This document shows positions 33,101 to 38,525 of a DNA stretch of 38,525 bases, piece by piece (the first letter of the stretch is position 1; the number at the start of each line of letters is the position of its first letter). The notes under the pieces are model-generated. The model had not been told where the DNA came from. It made no database searches and worked only from the letters and a program-made list of their open reading frames with translations. Made by a program: the position numbers and the translations under genes. Origin of the DNA: Kistimonas sp. bin40 (lineage in GTDB: Bacteria > Pseudomonadota > Gammaproteobacteria > Pseudomonadales > Endozoicomonadaceae). The DNA lies in the NCBI GenBank assembly GCA_002238585.1, contig MPMQ01000027.1, forward strand, positions 1 through 38,525. The letters run 5' to 3'.

Positions 33101-33359
33101 AGGCCTTATCGTCACACACCATGCGACCAAAGCATCAGATAACAGCGAAAAGGGCCAGTCGACGCCGGGACAGTTGCTCAGTCTGCCCCACTACCTGGCA
33201 ACGCGGAAGGCAGCAGCCGATATCGGTTGTGTCGGTGAAACCAATGCGTTGGCTGTGGTTACAAAAAACTGACAGCCTACATCACCGCGAAACGGGATAA
33301 AAACAGCCAGCGCCCTACACAGTTTCGAGCCCAACCCACCGCACCTACCAGCCCCTGAT

Positions 33360-33570
33360 GATGCCAGTGCCATCAAATGGATGCGCTGGTGCTTGCAAAC
33401 ACAAGAGGAGCGAGAGACTTATAGCCACCCAAATGCACGATAGGCCGAACTTCAAAATTCAGAAGGAGGCGATGAGATATCAGCAGTTTCTGACCCCTGA
33501 TTTGGAAGCTGTCCCGAAACAATGGAAATTGGTGTGCCTTGCGTCTAATCTACGCCGACATCTAGCCTGA
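33360..33570 (+). pseudogene. IS1182-like transposase, C-terminal fragment
   Basis: Two adjacent frames together resemble the end of an IS1182-type DDE transposase. The first is IKWMRWCLQTQEERETY. The second is KIQKEAMRYQQFLTPDLEAV, followed by LVCLASNLRRH. The family pattern is (E)xxFxxIKxxxGFRQFxxRGLExVxxEWxLVCLAxNLxR. A frameshift or stop lies near 33440. No inverted repeats were found. Remnant only. Confidence 0.6.
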
Positions 33571-33686
33571 AGGAGATATGCACTGAACGATGCCATGAAA
33601 AAGTGGTACGCACAAAAGCCTGAACTCTTCATTTCAAGCCCGCACAATCATCCGTGCACCTGACACATAGTAAGCTGGAAAAAGAC

Positions 33687-34139
33687 ATGGAAAAGAACAT
33701 GTTCTCTGTGAAGTTAAAGTATATAGCTGCCTCCACCCTATTCTCTGTATTGACACTAAAGATCCAAACAGCATCGGCCGATCCTGATGCGGATATCCAA
33801 TGGGCATTCTCTGGCACTGAATGTCACAAAGAATACGACAACAGTGATTCTACAGATGAGGATAAAGACAAGTTCTTGACATGTATTGATGACTTACGAA
33901 AGGAAACCAGTAAGGAATTAAATGAAATTTACCAAAACAAAATGAAAAATGGGTTTTCTGGACCTCATGCAAAAAAGAGTCGTAAAGCACTCAAGGACTC
34001 CCAGGAGGCATGGCAACAGTTCAAGAACGCTGATTGTGACAGGATCTCTTTAGTGGTTAGACAATTTGGTACTATCAAGATCCTATTTTGCGATCTGTAC
34101 CACAGCAAGATACGCATCGCTCAATTAAAGAGTCGCTGA
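33687..34139 (+). CDS. LprI-like (DUF1311) exported protein, copy A
   Basis: Small predicted periplasmic protein of the lysozyme-inhibitor LprI/DUF1311 group. Signal peptide MEKNMFSVKLKYIAASTLFS with cleavage near ASA-DPDA. The domain has four Cys (CHKEYD, LTCIDDL, NADCDR, LFCDLY) likely forming disulfides, and the family-typical WQQFKNADC. ATG at 33687 is chosen because it aligns with the start of copy B and has GGAAAAAG upstream. An earlier ATG at 33654 exists. The gene is A+T-rich compared with the core genes, suggesting transfer. Whether it inhibits a lysozyme is not shown by sequence. Confidence 0.8.
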   Translation: MEKNMFSVKLKYIAASTLFSVLTLKIQTASADPDADIQWAFSGTECHKEYDNSDSTDEDKDKFLTCIDDLRKETSKELNEIYQNKMKNGFSGPHAKKSRKALKDSQEAWQQFKNADCDRISLVVRQFGTIKILFCDLYHSKIRIAQLKSR

Positions 34140-34215
34140 TTTGTTCGTTGCAGGAGAGCCTTATAGTCATCAGTGGCTTTCTGCAGATGCTCATCAAAAA
34201 CAAGTTATTGATCGG

Positions 34216-34770
34216 AAGGTTAAGGATGCAGCGCAACCTTTCGGCCCCGGAACAGGCGGGCAAGAAAAAGGCCAGTACGAAACCTAACCAGCCCTGAAGT
34301 ACAGACATACTCTGCTGTCCGACGCCACAAGGCTTCGTTTACCCGACAGCTTTCATCGATTGCCACAACCGTTATGTGCTGAGCCGGGAGCCATCCAGTA
34401 CATCGGATTCTGACTTCTGTATACAGGCTTTGAATCAGGCTTTTGGCCATGGGCAGCCGGACATATGCAATACAGATCAGGGATACCAGTTCAGCTGTCA
34501 CGACTTTCGGATCTGTTGCTGGAACGAAAAGTTCGCACATCAGCATGGACAGTAAAGGCGGGTTATGGATAACGTCTTTGCTGAAAGGCTATGACAATCA
34601 GCGAAAAACGAACGGCTGTACCATCATGAGTTTCAGGCAGTGGCGGAGCTTCACTCAGGGCTGGAGGAATATTGTCTTTTTTACAACACAGAGCCGTTGC
34701 ACCAATCGCTCAAAAACCAAACGTCCCGGGCCGTTCACTTTGCCAGGAGCAACCACTACCAGAACTTGAC
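34216..34770 (+). pseudogene. IS3-family transposase (OrfB) remnant
   Basis: Integrase-type DDE transposase fragments. STDILCCPTPQGFVYPTAFI carries the first Asp and is preceded by NQP plus TGA where a Trp is expected. CNTDQGYQF carries the second. ISMDSKGG and DNVFAERL carry the Glu, then FQAVAELHSGLEEYCLFYNT follows. At least one frameshift (near 34555) and two internal stops break it. OrfA and the element ends are missing. It separates the two LprI-like paralogs. Confidence 0.78.
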
Positions 34771-34920
34771 TTGGACTCGAGTGTTTCCTGTCTGGACAAT
34801 GGGTTCGCCGTAACATAGATTGGTCGATGGCACAAAAAGTGACAGGCATAAAAGCCTTCACTCATCAATCCAACCCCACCAATCATTCGGGGCCTGACAT
34901 ATAGTCAGTGAGCAAATGAT

Positions 34921-35388
34921 ATGAAAACGAACATTTTCTCTGTGAAGTCAAAGCGCATAGCTGCCTCCACGGTACTGTCTGTGTTTGCCTTAAGTACCCA
35001 AACAGAGTCGTTTGCATTAGGCATCAATACATCGTCGTCCAAACCTGCTGCTGATATTGAATCGACATACTCTGGCACTGTGTGTCACAAACAATATGAA
35101 AAGACTCCTGATAAAACCAAATTCCTGGAATGTGCAAAAAACCTGTTAAAAGAAGCCGATAGTGAACTAAATAAGAAATATAAACATACCATGAAGCATG
35201 GTTTTGACGGACCTCTTGCACAAGAGAGTCGTAAACTGCTCAGAGCGTCCCAGCGGGCATGGATAAAGTTCAGAGATGCTGATTGCAAAAGGACCGCTGT
35301 AGTGGCTGGTGGCACTGCTGATGCCGATCGCACATTTTGCCAGCTGTACCATACAGAGTTACGCACCGCTCAATTAAATGGCTATTAG
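34921..35388 (+). CDS. LprI-like (DUF1311) exported protein, copy B
   Basis: Paralog of the protein at 33687: MKTNIFSVKSKRIAAST aligns with its N-terminus, and CHKQYE, LECAKNL, DADCKR and TFCQLYHTELRTAQL align across the domain with the same four Cys. Signal peptide, then a mature protein of about 125 residues. The upstream sequences also share a CCTGACAyATAGT motif (33659 and 34893 regions), so promoter and gene were duplicated together. Periplasmic location is inferred; function beyond the family name is unknown. Confidence 0.8.
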   Translation: MKTNIFSVKSKRIAASTVLSVFALSTQTESFALGINTSSSKPAADIESTYSGTVCHKQYEKTPDKTKFLECAKNLLKEADSELNKKYKHTMKHGFDGPLAQESRKLLRASQRAWIKFRDADCKRTAVVAGGTADADRTFCQLYHTELRTAQLNGY

Positions 35389-35787
35389 GTGGCCATGAAT
35401 GACTCTCAGCGATGAGAATCCATTGACAGACTCATTTTCAAGACCATGAAGAACCACCGCCACTATCCAGAGTGCTTCGAGAGTCAGCAAGTGGCGAGAG
35501 CTCGGGTACATGGCCCGGCTTTGTGCAGCTCTGCTACTACGACCACCAGCATTGCAGTCTGAAGCTCCATAGTCCGGGTAATGGGCACCCAGATACTGCG
35601 CAGCAGAAGCTGGCCAAACGCCAGTATGTGTGTCGGCAAGCCAGGACTCACCACCCGGAGCTCCAGCCGGTTTACCTTCCACCGGGAATTCCCGGTGGAG
35701 GCCTGGCTCGACCCTGAGCGATCTGAATGCGCACAGCGACAGGAGCACGGAAGCTGCACAAATTGAGGCAACACGCCAACACTGCGT
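35389..35787. other. Stretch without a recognised gene; contains a palindrome
   Basis: Frames of 80-145 codons on both strands overlap each other and match nothing I know. A perfect 22-bp palindrome, TCCACCGGGAA/TTCCCGGTGGA, lies at 35678-35699. Confidence 0.4.
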
Positions 35788-35906
35788 ATTCTGGCGAACT
35801 TGAACAGTCATTCTGTTTTACTTGAACACCCGCCACCCCCAAATCTTGCGACACAGTGCTTTTGTTAACGCCAGTTAGAAATGTCCTCATTTCATCAGTT
35901 TGAGGT
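35788..35906. mobile_element. Insertion-sequence end remnant with transposase-binding-like repeats (IS21-type)
   Basis: Two copies of ATTCTGnnnnACTTGAAC (35788-35805 and 35810-35827, 22-bp spacing) are followed by the second copy of the 45-bp repeat (35862-35906). Multiple spaced copies of such motifs are typical of IS21-family ends (established for the family; assignment here is inference). No istA or istB coding remains. Confidence 0.5.
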
Positions 35907-36177
35907 ATCCCGAAAAAACGGCGCTCTGACAGCGCAGCTGGAACTGCAGAAGGAGGCAAAGCCGGGACCGGATCAGATGCATATTGCTGATCATATTTAG
36001 TATTTTGCAATGCTTGGTAATTTTTGCCATTAATCTGTTTGTGGCTACTTCGAGCGCCCAACAGCAGCAGGGCTTCATGCAAAAATTTTTTTGGCAAAAA
36101 CTTGACACGAAAAGCCGGCAGGTGGGTGCGGAGGAGTTCTTTTTTTTGGAGCTGGGTGTTTTTTGGCAGAAGAGGGC

Positions 36178-36231
36178 GTGCGCTATTGACCAAGTACCCA
36201 AAAATGATTACCTTGTGTGCTCTATTGACCA
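36178..36231 (+). promoter_or_regulatory. Direct-repeat operator/promoter candidate upstream of hicA
   Basis: GTGCGCTATTGACCA (36178-36192) and GTGCTCTATTGACCA (36217-36231) match at 14 of 15 bases, 39 bp apart. Each contains TTGACC, usable as a -35. The second ends just before the AGGAGG of hicA. HicB proteins with a C-terminal HTH, like the one here, repress their own operon, so these repeats are the obvious operator candidates. Confidence 0.5.
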
Positions 36232-36244
36232 GAGAGGAGGGGCG

Positions 36245-36453
36245 GTGAAGCAAAGCGAGTTTTGCCGATGGCTGAAATCTCAGGGAGTGGAGGTCAGGCA
36301 AGGGACAAACCACCTGAAGCTTTACTTCAAGGGAAGGCAAAGCACCATGCCCCGGCATCCCGGCATCCCGGCATCCCGGCATCCCGGCATCCCGGCAAAG
36401 AGATAGGAAAAGGTTTAGAGAAGGCCATTATCAAACAGCTGGGATTAAAGTAA
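36245..36453 (+). CDS. hicA: HicA-type mRNA interferase toxin, frame broken by an octamer repeat
   Basis: Starts GTG at 36245 behind AGGAGG. KQSEFCRWLKSQGVEV, then GTNHLKLYFKG with the catalytic His of the dsRBD-like HicA fold, then STMPRHP match the family. After MPRHPG the usual continuation KEIGKGLEKAIIKQLGLK is present, but in another frame: five tandem 8-bp units (36353-36392) push the current frame to a stop at 36406, leaving 53 residues with a nonsense tail. With 1, 4 or 7 units the frame would run to the TAA at 36451-36453. HicA normally degrades mRNA when HicB is lost. In the present state the product probably lacks its last helix and is inactive (inference). Confidence 0.85.
36353..36392 (+). 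repeat. Octamer repeat CGGCATCC x5 inside hicA
   Basis: Five perfect units followed by CGGCAAAG. The family-consensus sequence MPRHPGKE corresponds to one unit, so four extra units (32 bp, not divisible by 3) shift the frame. Perfect unit identity indicates recent slipped-strand expansion. Confidence 0.95.
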
Positions 36454-36505
36454 CGCCAGCCCCTTACCCAAGGGCTGCTGAATTGCAAAGCAGATCCGGA
36501 GCACA

Positions 36506-36916
36506 ATGAACTATCCAGTTGAAATAGAGAAAGACGGTGATGGATTTATCGCCAGGTTCCCCGATGTGCCTGAGGCTCTGACGGGAGGGGCATCAAGAGA
36601 AGAAACATTGGTAGAGGCGCAAGGGGCATTGATAACGGCGTTTGAGTTCTACTTTGAAGACCAGCGTCCTATTCCACTGCCATCTGAGATAACGGGAGAG
36701 TCGGTTGCCGTGCCGGTCAGCGTGTGGGCCAAGGTTTTGTTACTCAATACCATGCTTGATGCGCAGGTGACACAGTCTGAGCTGGCTCGCCGCATGGGGA
36801 CCAGAAAGCAGGAGCTGCAACGGGTAATCAACCTGGCACACAGCACAAAGATTGACACCCTGGCCAGAGCCATGAAAGCCCTCGGGAAAAACCTTACAGT
36901 TTCGGTTTCCTCGTAA
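36506..36916 (+). CDS. hicB: HicB-type antitoxin with C-terminal HTH
   Basis: Neutralises HicA and represses the hicAB promoter. Residues 1-60 form the partial RNase H-like HicB fold (YPVEIEKDGDGFIARFPDVP, EALTGGASREETLVEAQGAL). Residues 80-130 form an Xre-type helix-turn-helix (VTQSELARRMGTRKQELQRV). 136 residues, normal for HicB. CGGAG lies upstream of the ATG. It is intact and in frame, 52 bp after hicA, so the antitoxin is retained while the toxin frame is off. Confidence 0.93.
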   Translation: MNYPVEIEKDGDGFIARFPDVPEALTGGASREETLVEAQGALITAFEFYFEDQRPIPLPSEITGESVAVPVSVWAKVLLLNTMLDAQVTQSELARRMGTRKQELQRVINLAHSTKIDTLARAMKALGKNLTVSVSS

Positions 36917-37106
36917 GAGGAGACAAAGCAAAACGAGATGCGACTCCATTAATCCCACCCAAGAGAGTAGAGAGCAGGTGTCGACGACTCTATGCTGTCT
37001 GTTTTGTCCATACAAAACAAAAAAAACGGGAGTAGTATGCAGCCATTGGTGGCGCGGAGCGACCTGCCGACCGGGCGGAACCCAGATTGATGATGGTGAT
37101 TAACTC

Positions 37107-37241
37107 ATGGACATCTCTGAAGCACAGTTTGAAACATTTATATATGTCGGCGAAGGTTCTGGTGCCGACTACGCAGCCGGTTATCGACGCGGCCTGAACC
37201 GCCACCGCTATGGCGAGAGGTGCGTATTCTGGCGAACTTGA
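37107..37241 (+). CDS. Small unassigned ORF apparently cut by an IS end
   Basis: 44 codons: starts MDISEAQFETFIYVGEGSGADYAAGYRRG and continues LNRHRYGER before the last codons run into the repeat ATTCTGGCGAACTTGAAC, which supplies the stop. The composition up to GER looks protein-like and the end coincides with the mobile-element border, so this is probably the 5' part of a disrupted gene. I do not recognise a family. Confidence 0.4.
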   Translation: MDISEAQFETFIYVGEGSGADYAAGYRRGLNRHRYGERCVFWRT

Positions 37242-37354
37242 ACATCTGTTCTGGCTGGTTGAACAGTGATTCTGGAAACCACAGAAAGTGTTCAAGAGTT
37301 ACCAGAATGGTTGTTCAAGTCTTACCAGATTGGGTGTTCAAGTGATGCCAGAAT
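37226..37354. mobile_element. Back-to-back array of IS21-type terminal repeats
   Basis: Three motifs in one orientation (ATTCTGGCGAACTTGAAC 37226-37243, GTTCTGGCTGGTTGAAC 37248-37264, and half-site ATTCTGG 37269) face three in the opposite orientation (GTTCAAGAGTTACCAGAAT 37290, GTTCAAGTCTTACCAGATT 37313, GTTCAAGTGATGCCAGAAT 37336), at regular 21-23 bp spacing. The first is identical to 35788-35805. This looks like two element ends joined, with no transposase between them. Confidence 0.6.
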
Positions 37355-37508
37355 ATCCACACACCGGAGAGAGTGCCCTCAGCCAGCCAGAACCCATGCC
37401 AGAGGACACAGAAGCCGCAGTACATTCATCATTATGATCTCCATGAATGGAAGCTCTATCAGCAGCTTTTTCGTACCCGGACAACAGGTCGAAGAGCCTC
37501 TTTTTTTG

Positions 37509-38432
37509 TCACCTTCGGGTCATGATGCGCAAATCATTTTCGAACTGTTCTTTCTGACGAGTATTGTGGGCCTGCAGCCACTCCAGTTCGCGTACGGAAC
37601 GCAGCGCTTTCCTGTGATCAGTCACCCGCTGAAGCAGCTCCCAGCTGTTGTTCAGTTCTTCTGTGTGATGGCCTTGTCCCTGATGCCGCATGGCCCGTTC
37701 CTTTTTCCGGCCAAGAAGGCGCGCCGCTATGGAATCAGATGCCAGACTCTCCTGCGAAGCACTGCCCTGACAGAGCTTTTTAAGCCGCCGGTCGTAGCTT
37801 TCGACCGGTTCCTCTGTCGCTTTCATCCCGCACACTCTCTTTACTCGCCGGGTTTCATCGCACAACCAGGAGAACACACGACTTTTCAATTTTCGTGTCT
37901 TTTCCTGCTCTGCAACAGTGCTGCCGTCCTTCCCTGACCAATCAACCTCAAAAGGTGCCAGCTGCTCTATTCTTTCTCTGGATTCGCGTAAATGGCAGAG
38001 ACGCTGCCCCATCACCAGGTTGACCACCTTCAGGTTGAGAAGCGTCTTGATTATGGCCTCGCGGCACAGGGTCGCTTTTCCTTCCCGGTAAATTTGTATC
38101 AGCTTGAGTCCCGAATACACACCGGTAACGCCCAGCCATAGCGCCAGGGGAGCACCAATAAAAAAGACTGGCCAACTCTTTATGGCACCAGACCAGTAGA
38201 GCCCCACCGTAACAAGAGCCACAATGCTTCGCGTATGCAGGCGAGCCTGCCGTACTGTAGAACTCAATTGGCTCATAACCCAGCTCGGGGTGACACGATA
38301 CCGCGCGTCAGGAGATGACTCCTGAACCTGCCTGGATGGCATTTGTGCTGTTCGCTTGCCCTCCATGGCAGCCGGTGACAGCAAGGCGGCACCCGCCATT
38401 TGACCTGAAGATGTTATTGGTTTGCAGTTCAT
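37509..38432 (-). CDS. Hypothetical membrane protein with two transmembrane segments
   Basis: 307 residues; no family recognised. A polar N-terminal 65 residues precedes two hydrophobic stretches (about 69-84, SIVALVTVGLYWSGAI, and about 87-110, WPVFFIGAPLALWLGVTGVYSGL). A long, highly charged, helix-rich C-terminal region (about 115-307) rich in Arg/Lys/Glu/Gln then ends IMTRR. Probably an inner-membrane hairpin with a large cytoplasmic domain. GGAG lies upstream of the ATG at 38432. The two genes nearest on its left, hicB and the small ORF, are on the other strand. Confidence 0.65.
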   Translation of the reverse strand: MNCKPITSSGQMAGAALLSPAAMEGKRTAQMPSRQVQESSPDARYRVTPSWVMSQLSSTVRQARLHTRSIVALVTVGLYWSGAIKSWPVFFIGAPLALWLGVTGVYSGLKLIQIYREGKATLCREAIIKTLLNLKVVNLVMGQRLCHLRESRERIEQLAPFEVDWSGKDGSTVAEQEKTRKLKSRVFSWLCDETRRVKRVCGMKATEEPVESYDRRLKKLCQGSASQESLASDSIAARLLGRKKERAMRHQGQGHHTEELNNSWELLQRVTDHRKALRSVRELEWLQAHNTRQKEQFENDLRIMTRR

Positions 38433-38525
38433 ATGTTCGCTCCGCTACCCGTTATTCTGCTACTTGGACAACTGGCAACAGAGAAAAGTTTCCGTCTCTG
38501 GATTTACCCTGCAGTTGACATCCTC
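38433..38525. other. Right edge, no feature seen
   Basis: Only the presumed upstream region of the minus-strand hypothetical gene; nothing else recognisable before the window ends. Confidence 0.4.

Noticed and set aside
32724-33122. 132-codon minus-strand ORF with decapeptide repeats
   Set aside because: Product of the 10-bp array; no ribosome-binding site, no homology and frame depends on copy number.
35672-36382. 236-codon minus-strand ORF opposite hicA
   Set aside because: Runs through IS-end repeats and antisense to hicA, whose family match is clear.
37266-37937. 223-codon plus-strand ORF at the right end
   Set aside because: Begins inside IS-end repeats and is antisense to the better-supported minus-strand gene at 37509-38432.

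Overview
This 38.5-kb window looks like a chromosomal replication-origin neighbourhood of a gammaproteobacterium, probably on the Pseudomonadales/Oceanospirillales side (inference). The evidence is the rpmH-rnpA-yidD-yidC-mnmE block divergent from dnaA-dnaN-gyrB, the LysM/dprA/tsaC/hemF/aroE cluster that Pseudomonas also carries near its origin, and a Pseudomonas-type parS palindrome. No rRNA or CRISPR array was seen.

Left part (1-10.8 kb): a minus-strand run of yheS (ABC-F ATPase), a diguanylate cyclase with a degenerate receiver domain, and an exported Ser/Glu-rich protein that runs off the left edge. A tRNA-Leu(CAG) with its own promoter follows, then a frameshifted IS30-family element with 30-bp inverted ends, the 3' remnant of an Lhr-like helicase, and argS divergent from a SPOR-domain gene.

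Middle (11-18.8 kb): eno, a LysM protein, dprA, then a tightly packed purE-tsaC-hemF-aroE run with 4-bp overlaps, and erpA. A 1.4-kb gene-poor gap follows, holding an array of about 12.5 octamers.

Origin region (20.2-31.2 kb): mnmE, yidC, yidD, rnpA and rpmH on the minus strand, a 516-bp intergenic with one perfect DnaA box (candidate oriC), then dnaA, dnaN and gyrB on the plus strand. recF, usually between dnaN and gyrB, is missing. Its place is taken by 1.1 kb without a recognisable gene, carrying one perfect and one near-perfect parS site. mnmG and parAB are not next to mnmE.

Right part (31.2-38.5 kb): gmhA, then an accessory 'graveyard'. It holds a 35-copy decamer array, fragments of IS1182-like and IS3-family transposases, two paralogous LprI-like (DUF1311) exported proteins on either side of the IS3 remnant, arrays of transposase-binding-like repeats resembling IS21-type ends, a hicAB toxin-antitoxin locus, and an uncharacterised two-TM protein. 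The most notable signal is in hicA: its reading frame contains five tandem 8-bp units, and the present copy number puts the C-terminus out of frame. The full-length HicA frame would be restored with 1, 4 or 7 copies. This suggests a repeat-switched (phase-variable) toxin, or a toxin inactivated by repeat expansion.
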